From contig CM077645.1 of the NCBI GenBank assembly GCA_039707465.1, forward strand, positions 149,291,503-149,355,502: a stretch of DNA of 64,000 bases. The letters run 5' to 3'. Within the stretch, counting starts at the first letter, position 1; the number at the start of each line of letters is the position of its first letter. This DNA comes from Rhabdophis nuchalis. Lineage: Eukaryota; Chordata; Lepidosauria; Squamata; Natricidae. A program made the translations under genes and the position numbers. Below are positions 47,258-58,445 of this stretch, piece by piece. The notes under the pieces are model-generated. The model worked only from the letters and a program-made list of their open reading frames with translations, was not told the origin of the DNA and ran no database searches.

Positions 47258-47303
47258 GTCACAGACCGAAGCCTGAGGATGACAAGTGAGATCTTGTCGA
47301 AAC
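47258..47303 (+). ncRNA. Hammerhead-like core in Penelope-like end (right)
   Basis: + strand: GTC (47258-47260), 12 nt, CTGAGGA (47273-47279), stem II GACAAG (47281-47286) and CTTGTC (47293-47298), GAAA (47299-47302), CG. Mirror copy of the left core. Confidence 0.55.
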
Positions 47304-47395
47304 GTTGCAAACAAAATTCCATGCTATATACACGGGAAAACACCCGAGGATGGCAACACCAGCATACCTACACCCGTGAAAAATCTACGAAAGCA

Positions 47396-47452
47396 TGTAT
47401 ATGTATATGCATATGCATATGCATATGCATATGCATATGCATATGCATATAT
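47396..47452. repeat. (ATATGC)n self-complementary hexamer repeat
   Basis: About eight ATATGC/GCATAT units in a row; the unit is its own reverse complement, so the tract can fold or slip. It lies beside the Penelope-like fragment. Confidence 0.93.
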
Positions 47453-48075
47453 ATAATCATATTCATCCTGGAAATGACAGAAATATAAGTATTTGGGAAT
47501 AATAACTCATACAGTTTTGGGTGAGTGATACTGTACTGTACTAAAGGATGTGGAAAGTGTTAGAACGTTCATAGGGTTAAATGGAAGCCATCCATTATGC
47601 TTCCCTAACACATTCTGTGCAACGCTGTGGAAAGCTCGGAAGAGGAAGCAGCTTCCAAGGCCTGCAGGGCCCTCTGGGGAGGCAGAAAGGCCTGTAGGGC
47701 TCTGATGGGAAGGCCTGCAGGGATCTGATGATGGTGGAAAAGCAGGCTTACGGTGGGAAAAGGGATATAGGAGGCCTGGGGCAATTGCGCCAATAGATCT
47801 GTATATACCAAATGCGAATACGTTGGAGAAAAGCCCAAAACCAAATGGAACAAACATTGTTTCCATTTTTGCCAACATGAAATTGCCCAATTCTGATTAT
47901 TTCTTTTTATAAAATATTACTTTCTCAGATTACTCAGCTGCCTTATTTTAGTTTTGCTGAGGCAAATTTGTCGTTAAAAACAAGCAAACAAATGCAATTT
48001 ATTTCTGAAAATTAAATTGGGAGGGAAATAATTTATGGTTAAATTATAATTGTCATCTTCTTGTTTTTTATACAG

Positions 48076-48268
48076 TTGAATATGACAAGGAATTCATGCC
48101 TTATCAGCATCATCACAAGGAGTTCAAATTTAATTTGTCTCAGATTCCAGAAGGAGAGGCTGTTACTGCTGCTGAGTTCCGTATCTACAAGGACTGTGTT
48201 TTTGGAGGCTTTAAAAACCAAACCTTTCTGATTAGCATCTATCAAGTATTGCAAGAATATCAGAACAG
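48076..48268 (+). CDS. BMP6: BMP6 exon 2 (prodomain), internal coding exon
   Basis: Seen: 193 nt open in one frame, preceded by a pyrimidine-rich tract ending ACAG and followed by a GT donor. It starts in phase 1 and ends in phase 2. The translation contains [20 protein letters not shown], then [10 protein letters not shown] and [14 protein letters not shown]. Known: BMP6 is a secreted TGF-beta superfamily ligand precursor; this part of the prodomain helps precursor folding and dimer assembly in the secretory pathway. The [18 protein letters not shown] and [14 protein letters not shown] signatures fit BMP6 better than BMP5 or BMP7, which diverge here. An N-glycosylation sequon (NQT) is present. 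No frameshift or stop. The final split codon is completed as Arg by the first base of the next exon, about 10 kb downstream. Confidence 0.94.
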
Positions 48269-48442
48269 GTTTGTCCTTACTGCTAAAACCGTGAAACCAA
48301 CATAGGCATACAAATTCAGATTCTATCATCTCCTACTTCTTGAACCATTTTGTTTTAATTCTGTGGAATTAAAGCTGTTTATTTTTTAAAAAGATACTTA
48401 TTTCTATTCACGCTGAGTTTTATACATAGAAAAGACTTAAAA

Positions 48443-48797
48443 CAGTGATGGCGAACCTATGGCACGCGGAACCATTTCTTAGGGCACGTAAGGCGTTGCC
48501 CTGTCAGCACTAGCGCGCATGTGTGTGCTGGCCAGCTGATTTAGGCCTTCTTTTGAGATCGTTTTTTGCCCTCTGGAGGCTTCAGGGAAGCTCCTGAAGC
48601 CTCTGGAGGTGGGGAGGGGAGGCTGTTTTCACCCTCCCCAGGCTCCTAGAAAGCCTCTGGAGCCTGGGGAGGGCGACAAAAGCACGCCAAAAGCAGGGGG
48701 TCACGCACATAGCATTATGGGTGTGGCACGCCCATGCATGACCCCCCTGCACTCCCCCCACTTTTGGCACGCGAGCCAAAAAGGTTAGCCATCACTG
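48443..48797. mobile_element. hAT MITE ('cagtgatggcgaacc') with TSD
   Basis: 355 bp. Left end CAGTGATGGCGAACCTATGG, right end GGTTAGCCATCACTG. Flanks ACTTAAAA (48435-48442) and ACTTAAAG (48798-48805) match at 7 of 8. It sits about 170 bp into intron 2. Confidence 0.88.
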
Positions 48798-49329
48798 ACT
48801 TAAAGTCTTAGGTTTGGAGCTCTGGAGGTCTTCAAAGGATAAATGCTCGATGGGTGGTGGAGAGAAGGCTCAAACCCTGGGAGGACCTGGGGGAGTGGAG
48901 GTAAGCAGGCCTGTGGGGACCTGGTAGGGGGGGAATGGGGGGTAGTTGAATGTCTATGTGTAATGATGTACAGGAAATGATATGGGAGGTGGGAGGAAGG
49001 GATGCAGACTAGGGAATGGTCATTGCAACTGAAACTGCAGAAGGAATTGAATATGGCAAATACCTCAGAGGGGACCTCCCTAGTCTTTGGATTGTAACTG
49101 CGATGGGGAGAAATGTACTTTCAGACTTACAAATATAACCTTAAAGATAGAGCAAGATAGAGAGTGCCTTTCAAGGCTGCCATCAATCTTGCAAGTTCGA
49201 AAGTACCCTCAAGTCCATTTTTCCTTTGCCACAAACGAAGGGAACAAAACCACCATCTTCAAACATCAGTTGTAAAGGCAGCTGTAATCACAAACCATAA
49301 CTTGGTAGAAATTTCAGGCTTGGCTTTAT

Positions 49330-49640
49330 TTATTTATTTTTTATTTTATTTTTCAAATTTATACCCCGCCCTTCTCCTTGTTAGGACTCAGGGCGGCGCA
49401 CAGGCATTATTAAAAACCATAACAAAAGACAATATACACTATTAAAAAACATATTAAATTAAATTAAAACCCGTGCTAAAAACCCATTTAAAACCCTAAA
49501 AATTAAAATTTATAAATAGAGTCAGAGACGTGGGGCTACGCTAGGCCGGCTTGTTGGAATAGATACGTCTTAAGATGTTGGCGGAAGAGGCGGAGGTCCG
49601 AGGTAGTGCGAAGGTCGGAGGGTAGGTCGTTCCAGAGGCT
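49330..49640 (-). mobile_element. L2/CR1-clade LINE 3' end, 5'-truncated
   Basis: 3' UTR with 'taccccgcccttctcc' and 'cagggcggcgcacaggc', then the end of the ORF up to 'gtaggtcgttccagagg', as in the copy at 8107-10930. Similarity stops near 49638. Confidence 0.88.
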
Positions 49641-50130
49641 TAGTGTGGCTTAGTGTGGCAATGATGGTTGTGTCTCTCCCAAGGGTAGCATGTAAGAAAA
49701 AGGGAATGGAAAGAGAAAAACAAAGTGAAGGAAAAGGACAAACAAATAGAAGGCATCTTGGGAGGTTATAAGGAGGAGAGTTGCCTTCACAAGGAAAGAT
49801 GTTTCAGTTTAGAATGAGTCAGTTGACCGGGTAGCCATTCAGTTTATTGTGTATACAGTCTTGTTTATGCAGAGCCTTGTGTTCCATTAAGGAACATGGA
49901 AAAGAAAACAAACTGAAATGGGAGCACACTTTGAAACTTAGAACTTTGCTATAGAAGACAGCAAACACATCTCTGTTGAGATAGCTTATAGTTCTCCTTC
50001 ATTCAAAATATTATATATTGATTTTGTTGTTCACGCTCATATTGTAAGCAAGCATAGAGGTTATTTGCCTGCATCTACGGAACAAAAATTACATCATGAG
50101 TGATTATTTCCATTGAAGTATCTTCTAGAT

Positions 50131-50470
50131 CAAGAGTCAGCAACCTTAAACGTTCAAAGAGCCATTTGGGCCCAATTCCAACAGAAAAGAAAACACCGTG
50201 AGCCACAAACCCTTCCCGTGCCTGACTATTTTCTGAGCAGCCACAAAACTAGCATATGTATTTGAAATAAATGTTCTGTTTTATTCTGAAACTTTTCTTT
50301 TCTTGAATTTATCCATGGTTGGCCTACTGAGGGTCGAAAAGCTCAACAAATCACATGCTGGTGGGTGTCGCACATTGGCGGTTGTGACGTATATTTTGAG
50401 TGACAGGGAGCCACAGAAGAGGGGTGAAAAAGCCACATGTGGTTCCAGAGCCACAGGTTGCTAACTCGTG
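50131..50470. mobile_element. hAT element with perfect 8-bp TSD
   Basis: 340 bp. Left end 'caagagtcagcaacc', right end 'ggttgctaactcgtg', flanked by TTCTAGAT at 50123-50130 and 50471-50478. Internal 'gagccac' motifs recur. Confidence 0.9.
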
Positions 50471-50607
50471 TTCTAGATGGAATGGACTCCACTCTAAATC
50501 CCACCCAGGCTTGTTATAATAATTCAAGAGAGAGTGTACTATAAGGGACTTTCAGCACAAATAATACTTCTGTATTACTGCTATTGTTAATATTAGATTA
50601 GATCTAC

Positions 50608-50989
50608 CATGACTGCCTTCAACTCATGACCACAGTTAGAACCAGAATTTCTTTCATAAGTCATAACTCGAATTTGACCCAATTTTAAAACAGTCCTTAC
50701 AGCATTTGTTAAGTGAATCACCACAGTCATTAAGTGAATCATGTTATGGTTAAGCAAATCCAGCTTCCCAATGGACGTTTGCTGCCAGAATGGGGCAAAA
50801 TAGGTTGCAAATCACAATCACAACACTGCAACTGATCATAAACGTGAGCTGGATTCCAAGAACCCAAGGTGTGATCAGATGGCTAAGAAAAGTGGTGCAA
50901 CAATCATAAGTGTGAGTGCAGGTCATAAGTAATTTTTTTCCTGATTTTGTCATAACTTTGAATACCATTAAACGAAAGAGGACTACCTG
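50608..50989. mobile_element. TA-flanked-family MITE, copy 3 (opposite orientation)
   Basis: Right end 'aaagaggactacctg' and internal 'gttaagtgaatcac' and 'aatcataagtgtgag' match, in opposite orientation, the copy at 63333. The left end is decayed. Confidence 0.65.
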
Positions 50990-52263
50990 TTACCATATTC
51001 TGATGAACAGACTCCAAAAGATACCAGCATTTCACAAAAGCTTCCAGTGGAGGAAAGGAATAGGTAGACCCAGTTTTGTCTGCATCTTTTCATGTTGCTT
51101 TTCATGTATCTCTAGGCAAGTATCTGATTCAACCAAGATCTGAATTCTGAGACAGAGAGAAGTAATTTGGAAACAATTTTTCATTTGCACAAGATAAAGT
51201 AGAAGAATCTGGACATGCTCCATTCTCACTCTCCCCTTCCCTGATCTATCCATCGTCTTGTCCTGTCCCATCCCATCCCGTCTTGTTTTGTCTTTTCTTT
51301 CTAAGAACTTTAGAAATACAGTATATGTAAATTAGGCATCTTCAGATCATTTCCTAACAACAGGCAGAATATTAGTTTTTAACCTTTTTACTTGAAGCTT
51401 ACCATAAATCCAGGAGAGTATCCTTTTGTATATTGTTAAATCTAAACCTTCCTGGAAATTTCTCTTCATTTTGAAGGCAACCAGTTTTTTAAAGGAAAGG
51501 GTTGTTATTTTAAGGTGCTGATTATATTATGATTCCTCTATTATTATTTTTTTGATTTGCAAAAAAAATGGTGGATAAGTCAAACCAAGTTGTTCCAAGA
51601 TTGATTATTTATCATAATATCAAAATATCCTGTTAAATCAGATCGCAGTACTCCTTCCCTCAAAGTACATTAAACAACTAATTATGATAATAGGGCAGTA
51701 ATCAAAGAGAGATACTATATTGTATGGTTGCCCTTTTTGCACCAAAACTGCTTAGTAAAAGATGGGCTGCTGACTATGTATGAATTCATGAATAATGTTA
51801 TGGCGGAATGGCCACCTATGCCTACTACTAATATTCTTTTGCTATTTTACAGTATAATGTATAATAACAAGAAATAAATGTTAATTTACTTTAATGTTCT
51901 TGCTAGTGCAACACTGCTGAAGACAAACATTTATTTATTAATAAATAAAGTAAATCAGTGCTGAAAATACTGAAATTAAATACTGAAAATATTTCTCGGT
52001 TTATTTAAACATCAAATGACTCAAAGTGACATTCATATAAAATATTTAAAAAGCCCAAATATAACAGAAAAGAAAAAACAAATAGCAACCACCACTCAAA
52101 AAGAATACAAAAATTAAACATTCAGAGAAAACTAATGACTTCCCAAAACCCCATGGTCCAGGGCTCCGGTGGGGTTGGGCTCCCCCTCCCCATTTTGTCT
52201 TCAGAAGTTATATTCAGCAGGTTCTGACTAGTTCTGGAGAACAGGTAGCGGAAATTTTGAGTG

Positions 52264-53034
52264 GCGTATTTTTCAGAGTATAAGACGCACCTTTTTCCTT
52301 CAAAAAAGAGACTGAAAATGTGGGTGCATCTTATACACTGAATACAGCATTTTTTGCTTCCCAAAAACCCTTTACCAAAATGGCCGTGCATAGTCTCTAG
52401 GAAGCTTTCAGATAGCTCCTGGGGGCTGGGGAGGGCAGAAATGAGCAAAAAACGGGCTGATTTTTGCTCAATTCCCCCCTCCCCCGTGTCCAGGAGCACT
52501 CTACAAGCCTCCTATAGGCTATTCATGCCCCTTTTTTGACAGAAAATGGGCCTGTTTTTGCAAAAAAAAATGGGTCATTTTTGCTCATTTTTGGGGACCC
52601 CCACCCCCCAGGAGCACTCTACAAGCCGCCTAAAGGCTATTCATGCCCTTTTAAAAAACCAGGCCCATTTTCACGAAAAACGGGCCATTTTTGGGAGGTT
52701 TGCACAGTGAAACACTTTTTATTTATTTATTTGCCTCTTCAGAATACAATACAATAGCAGAGTTGGAAGGGACCTTGGAGGTCTTCTAGTCCAACCCCCT
52801 GCCTAGGCAGGAGCCCAATACCATTTCAGATAAATGGCTATCCAACATCTTCTTAAAGACTTCCAGTTTTGGGGCATTCACAACTTCTGGAGGCGAGCTG
52901 TTCCACTGATTAATTGTTCTAACTGTCAGGAAATTTCTCCTCAGTTCTAAGTTGCTTCTCTCCTTGATTAGTTTCCACCCATTGATTCTTGTTCTACCCT
53001 CATCTTGGTGCATCTTATACTCTGAAAAATAAGG
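52264..53034. mobile_element. TIR element ('tattttt.agagtataagac' family), copy 2, nested
   Basis: 771 bp. Ends 'gcgtatttttcagagtataa' and 'cttatactctgaaaaataag' are inverted. TA follows at 53035-53036; the left target is TG, a probable mutation of TA. The interior holds two repeats of a 'caggagcactctacaagcc' unit about 116 bp apart, and a CR1 3' end. Confidence 0.8.
52743..53008 (-). mobile_element. CR1 LINE 3' end nested inside a TIR element
   Basis: Tail 'aatacaatacaatagcag', then 'ttggaagggacctt' and 'tctagtccaaccccctgc', ending near 53008. Minus-strand coding remnant: ERSNLELRRNFLTVRTINQW. Confidence 0.88.
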
Positions 53035-55046
53035 TAGTTTAGAGAACTGGTAAATAATACCTCTATTCTCTGCCCCCCAGTCCCAGCTGATCGGGAGAAA
53101 ATGGGGATGTTGCAGTAACCTTCCCCTGGAGTGGGGAGGGAATGGAGATTTTACAGTATCCTTCCCCTGCCACATCCACCAAGCCATGCCCACCAAGCCA
53201 TGCCCACAGAACCGATAATAAAAAAAAATTGAATCGCACTACTGCTTGTCTCCCATGTTCTGCAAACAACAGGAACTTTTAGTTCTATGAATGTCTCATT
53301 GAAAAAAAGTAGCGACTAATATACTTTGCAGTTTGCGATATGTCTTGTTTTACAAAATTACCCTCAGAGTAATCAACAAAAAGGATAAAGCAGGGATATT
53401 AAAGTAAGTGGTACATGTTTGGGTTCAGTTTTAAGCCTAGAATATAGTGATGCAGTTTGCCAATAAGATTCACTACTTAGAAAATAATTTCCTCAAAATA
53501 TTTGAAAGAGAGGTGCGTTTATTTAGTTCTTTTCATTGTATGTGGCGCTCATGTTTGTGTTTTTCAAATAATTAAATATATGTTTAAAAGACATTTGCAA
53601 ACTTTCATAGTTTGCATCAGTATGCAAAACTCGAAAAGTTATACTATCCACCAGTTTTATTACTGATATTAATCTTGAACATTTCAGTTAACTCATAGGA
53701 AACAGCAGCTGCAAAAGGAAGCTACGCAATCTTCTAAAAAGACACAGTTGCTTTCACAAGTTACAGACAGATGCTGTGTTTGTGTTCCTTTGAGTCAAAG
53801 AACCTTTTTGCTTTCATATCTGAATCACTGTTCAGTTTGAGAAGGCATTTCCTGTGATCCTAACTCAGAAATAGCTCAGAAGTAGAAGATGGCAGTAAAT
53901 GCCCTACTTCTGAAAATGTATTATTTGAGGATAGTTTCATTTCACTTAATCTTCAGAGGCCTGCTTGAAATGAAAGGTTACTCATAAAATAGCATTGGAG
54001 TGAGGGGAAAATATCAGTGACGTATGGAGCAAAATATCTACAAAATTAATCAACTCATCAAATTTAACCACATTAGGAAAGATACATACATATATAACTG
54101 TCACAGCTGCAGGTTTTTTTTTAAAGAAGCCTGAGGTTACCAATATGCAGAGTCTAGACTGTTATGTCAATGTGTCATTGAAGAATAGTAAACATCCAAA
54201 AAAAAGTTGAGCGTGAGGAAAGTTTTATTGAGTAAGGATAATTAATAGCTCCATAAATTGCTGTTGATGTGTAATGGTCCTGTTAAGCACCTGGGTAACG
54301 GTGACCTTTGAAGATAGGCCAAAACCTGCAGTTTTTAAAAGGTAATTAAAATAAGAAGGTCTCTGTTTGAAACTCAACAGATTGGGAAAAAAATGGTCTG
54401 TTTATTCTCCCTGAATTTAAAGAAATATACCTGACTGGTTGGAAAAAACCAACTAGAGCATCAGATAGTAACTGTAAGAAATAAAAAGGTTTTTTGAGGG
54501 TCTCCCTAAAACTTCTATTGCTTGTACGTCTATGAGAAGGAGGAAAATTATTTTTGTCTGGCAGTGGACTTATTAAACCAGCAAAAACCAACTTTTCTCC
54601 AAATTACATACAATGTTATTACACAGTCAGTGCTAGAAAAATAAAACAGCTTCAGGATTCTTTCCAACAGCCCTAAATAGAATTTTAGAAAAAGAAATTT
54701 CAGATTGTGTTGGAACTACTGTAATCAGTTGCAAAGTACTTGTCTCATGAATGCTGTAAATATAAAGTCAGGATATATTGGTTAAAAATAGTAAGTAGGG
54801 CTGATATTTATAAAAAAGCAAATGAACACTCTTCTTTCAATGCTGGAGCTAATTTTTCCTTTCTTGAGAACCTTGTGGTCTAGAAATGTGGGATGGAAAT
54901 TCCAGAAATAAATGATTTCTGTGTTAGCAGCACATCTATCTTGCCTAGGTAGACTGGGCACTGTTTTTTTCTAGATCATCTGTTTGCTGACCTTATTTAC
55001 TCTTACAGAGGTTTACTGCAGTAAAAATTGTGTTTACAGACGTGCA

Positions 55047-55083
55047 CACGCGCACACACACACACACACACACTCTCACACAC
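55047..55083. repeat. (CA)n microsatellite
   Basis: CA/CG dinucleotides starting 'gcacacgcgcacacac', with a TCTC interruption near 55073. Confidence 0.9.
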
Positions 55084-55771
55084 ACCAAAACCACCTTGTA
55101 GGGCAAAGAAAAAGGTGGGGGGGAAGAAATCTATAGAACCCCTTGACTGCTCTAGTTAGCTGAAGGCTGCATTTGGAGATATTTTAAGTGTGCATGCTGT
55201 AGTAGTTCAAATGGCAGGACTGAAGAGAACCAATCAAATCCCAAGAAATGATTAAACTATTCTCTATGCAAGTGAATATTAAAGTAATTTACAGTCATTT
55301 AAAGTAATTTATAGTCACCATCAATAAAACGACACAAGGAAAATGTTTTGTAAAAAGGTGTTTTGAATCTTAAATGAACATAGCACCTCTCTATTATTAA
55401 TCAAACAATGCCCTTTTCAGGGTTCAATGTGTGTGTGTGTCCCGCCCCCAAATAAAGGATATAGCTCATTGTTTAAAAGCAGCTAAGTCTTTTTCTGATT
55501 CACATGGAATCCTAAAAAATGATGCTACTTTAATGAATAGCATGAACTGGCTATGTTTACTTCAGTCCAAGGCATTTCTAAAGTTGCTGTTTTCAAAAGC
55601 ATAGATGTCATCCTAGGAAGGTTGTGGGGTAGATTACGTGTATCATGACATCATCAGGCAAACGATTCACTATATTGTGATATCATTGAGTTATGTCATT
55701 TGCATAATGATGCATTATTATTTTAACATCATTTTGACTTTGTTTACAGAATCAGCTGCTAGTAAACAGTG

Positions 55772-55965
55772 AGTGCCCATTTGATGTAGAGGTTAAGGGG
55801 CTGGACTAAAAACTGGGAAGACAGGAGGTCTTGGTTCCCCTTATAACATGGAAGCCAGCTCAGGAACTTCAGGCCAGTTTCTTGCTTAACCCGTCCCACC
55901 TAATAGGGTGAATAGGAGAAAGGAATATTATTAATGCTGCCTTATGTTGTGAAAATAAAAGATGG
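55772..55965 (+). mobile_element. tRNA-derived SINE (second type)
   Basis: Box A-like 'gatgtagaggttaagg', 'ctggactaaaaactgggaag', box B-like 'ggtcttggttcc', then 'ttcaggccagtttcttgc' and 'cccacctaatagggtg'. This order is that of another squamate tRNA SINE. 3' end decayed. Confidence 0.65.
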
Positions 55966-56203
55966 GGCATAGAATTCAACACATAAATAACAGAACTGCT
56001 GTCAGTAATTGATCCTCAGCTGTCAGTCACAGAAAATATAGCAATAAATCATGTTACGAGTACTACTGTCTCTTTAAGCTTACTGTGTTTGCAAATGGTT
56101 AAAGTACAGACAACGGGAGGTTGGAGCTATGCTCCTTCTATTGAATGAAGAGGTCAAATTGTGGGGTTCTTGGTGCTCTCTGAGCTTGGTTTTCTAGCAG
56201 ACA

Positions 56204-56235
56204 TTTCATTGTCAGACTAGGTAATATCATCAAGG
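56204..56235 (-). ncRNA. Degraded hammerhead-like core (Penelope-type)
   Basis: Minus strand: 'cttgatga' in place of CTGANGA, 'tattacc', loop, 'acaat', then GAAAT, and downstream 'gtctgctagaaaaccaagct'. Same repeat as at 34.3 and 36.7 kb; key bases lost. Confidence 0.45.
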
Positions 56236-57429
56236 CAGATGATATTACAGATCAATCCTGAACTGCAAGTATTCTCTTCTACCATTTAAACTTTCTCACT
56301 GTGCTGATGGGTAAATCTGCAATCCAACTTTGATGGGGGGGACTGTACAATTCTATTTTCCACCTAGTTTGGAATTTAATTTGGGACAATCCCAGTCAAA
56401 GTGGAATGCATGGTAACCCTGTTTCTCTTTCTATGTTCCTCTCATACCCCCATATACATTTCCCCCAGCATTTTGTACTATATGATATCTTTTTGTTCTT
56501 GCAATCATTCTTAATATAAAAATGTATTTGCCAGGTACATACCTTTTTATTTGTAAAATGAATGTGTTAACTGATTAAAAAGGAGTATTAGCAATCCCTC
56601 TAGATTTTCATTGCTGTAATGTATAATATGACAAGTCTTTTCTCTTATATAAAGCATTGCTGAGGAATTAGTTTACATATCTTAAAATTCATAACGTTTT
56701 GATATAAAATAATTAGGAAATGTTAAGTTAGGTCAGAATTAGGAATGGAATCATGCAGCATGCTGCCACCTTGAAGCACCCCCTTAGAACAAGGTCTGGA
56801 GAGCACTCTACAGGGTGACTGGCTGGGAAATTTGGCGAGTTGAAGTCCACACATCTAGAAGTTGGCAAGACTGAGAAGCCAATTACGTGACATGTAATGA
56901 GGTGGTAATAGAATTTTAAACTGTATCTCTCCAGAATAAGGATATGAGTTTCAGACATTTGAACATTTCCCATAAAATATGGGAATAATATTTCCCACAC
57001 TTAGTATATAAGAATGTAAAGAACCTGAATCTAATAATTGGTTGAGTTGTACACCTCATTTGAAGGAGATGCTTTGCAATATGCAAGAGAACATCAGAAA
57101 CATTTCTTTTTGAATCATGAAAGTAGCCATGTTTTGTTCCAACTCTGTACATTGGCGTCATACATTGTTCCCATTCCTTTAATTTGTAAAAGCATACAGC
57201 TAATTTATATCCTCTAACCTGGTGTATTGTACCATACTAATAATAGACCAGGTTAGAAATAATATAATGTAATAATATAACCAATATTTGGAAATTACAA
57301 TAATCCTAAACATTAAGCAGAGATCCATTTGGGAAAGGACATTAAAGATAATTTTTGGCTACCATATCTGAGCTATAAATTCTGGTTGATCACTAGATGT
57401 CAGAAAACAATTTGAGCTTATATCTACAT

Positions 57430-57564
57430 CAGGACTGTCAAACTCCTGATCCGTGGGCTGGATGCATCACGTACTGGCCACACCCACGCCCGGTTTAGTG
57501 AAGGGGGAAAAAGTCCCAATATGTCACATGACACCACCATGATGATGTGAGTTCGACATTCCTG
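57430..57564. mobile_element. Small hAT MITE ('gtcaaactc' family), copy 2, with TSD
   Basis: 135 bp. Ends 'caggactgtcaaactc' and 'gagttcgacattcctg'. Flanks ATCTACAT (57422-57429) and ATCTACAA (57565-57572) match at 7 of 8. Confidence 0.88.
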
Positions 57565-57569
57565 ATCTA

Positions 57570-57659
57570 CAATACAATACAATACAATACAATACAATAC
57601 AATACAATACAATACAATACAATACAATACAATACAATACAATACAATACAATACAATA
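57570..57659. repeat. (AATAC)n microsatellite seeded by a CR1 tail
   Basis: About eighteen pure ATACA pentamers ending directly at 'atagcagagctggaagggac', the CR1 3' end. The other CR1 copies here have only two or three such units. Confidence 0.96.
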
Positions 57660-58083
57660 GCAGAGCTGGAAGGGACCTTTTAGGTCTTCTAGTCCAACCC
57701 CCTGCGTGGGCAGGAACCTTATACCATTTCAGACAAATGGCTATCTAACATCTTTTTAAAGACTTCCAGGTTTGGGGCATTCACAACTTCTGGAGGCAAG
57801 CTGTTTCAGAGGTTAATTGTTCTAACTGTCAGGAAATTTCTCCTTAGTTCTAAGTTGCTTCTCTCCTTGATTAGTTTCCACCCGTTGCTTCTTGTCCTGC
57901 CCCCAGGTGCCTTGGAGAATAGTTTGACTCCCTCTTCTTTGTGGCACCCTCTGAGATATCGGAATACTGCTGTCATGTCTCCCCTGGTCCTTCTCTTCAT
58001 CAAACTAGACATACCCAGCTCCTGCAGCCGTTCTTCATATGTTTTAGTCTCCAGTTCCCTAATCATCTTGGTTGCTCTTCTTC
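57657..58083 (-). mobile_element. CR1 LINE 3' end, 5'-truncated
   Basis: Nearly identical to 25126-25545. The minus strand still encodes MIRELETKTYEERLQELGMS and FLTVRTINL. Truncated near 58083. Confidence 0.92.
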
Positions 58084-58296
58084 TAATAATCTACATTATT
58101 AGTCTTCTGAATCTTTTCAATCTAGATATGATAATGGTTCCATTCTTATAAAAGTAGGATTAAAGGGCCAGATAAAATAACAGTGATACACAATGGAATT
58201 ATTTTTCCCCATTACTTTAATGATTTCAGTATTTAATGCAGTCCTTTTTATACTCCTAAACTATCCTCCCCCCCCCCCTTTGTTTTCTTCCTTCAG

Positions 58297-58445
58297 AAAT
58301 TCAAACTTGTTTATGCTGGACACCCGAATAGTATGGGCCTCAGAAGAAGGATGGCTAGAATTTGACATCACTGCTACTAGCAACATGTGGGTGATAAACC
58401 CTCAGCATAATTTGGGACTCCAGATGAGTGTGGTGACTAGAGATG
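58297..58445 (+). CDS. BMP6: BMP6 exon 3 (prodomain), internal coding exon
   Basis: Seen: 149 nt open reading. Upstream are a run of C and a TTTTCTTCCTTCAG acceptor; downstream is a GTAGGT donor. The first base completes the Arg codon split at the end of exon 2, giving [11 protein letters not shown]. The translation includes [17 protein letters not shown] and [17 protein letters not shown]. Known: this is the late prodomain of the BMP5/6/7 group; the [17 protein letters not shown] stretch is the BMP6 form. It ends in phase 1, splitting a Gly codon completed by exon 4. No lesions. Confidence 0.94.

Larger units (their letters stand above)
46845..47375 (-). mobile_element. Penelope-like element fragment with inverted ends
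   Basis: Segments 46849-46963 and 47258-47366 are near-identical inverted copies ('gtatgctggtgttgccatcc' at one end, its complement at the other). Between them the minus strand encodes PLIREAIEIEKQPNNMNKRD then LPDIWKPALTNRRT, resembling the C-terminal end of the GIY-YIG endonuclease region of Penelope-like elements. Inverted or partial terminal repeats are a known trait of this class. Each end carries a hammerhead-like core. Confidence 0.7.
52205..53250 (-). mobile_element. hAT MITE split by a nested insertion
   Basis: Minus-strand copy of the 'cagtggtgggattcaa' family. The two parts, 53250-53036 and about 52263-52205, read as one element when 52264-53034 is removed: '...ctaaactac' joins 'tcaaaatttccgctacc'. 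Confidence 0.8.
48269..58296 (+). other. BMP6: BMP6 intron 2
   Basis: Bounded by the exon 2 donor and exon 3 acceptor. It carries hAT and TA-flanked MITEs, a LINE 3' end, CR1 fragments, a SINE, and a degraded hammerhead-like motif, all listed separately. No coding sequence is evident in 48806-49329, 49641-50122, 50990-52212, 53251-55771 or 56240-57420. These are AT-rich with an AC microsatellite at 55047-55083. A small hAT-like core ('gttgaagtccac') occurs at 56838. Confidence 0.9.

Noticed and set aside
47507..47890. 127-codon minus-strand frame just before exon 2 as an extra exon
   Set aside because: No BMP similarity, wrong strand, and the true acceptor of exon 2 at 48075 is clear.
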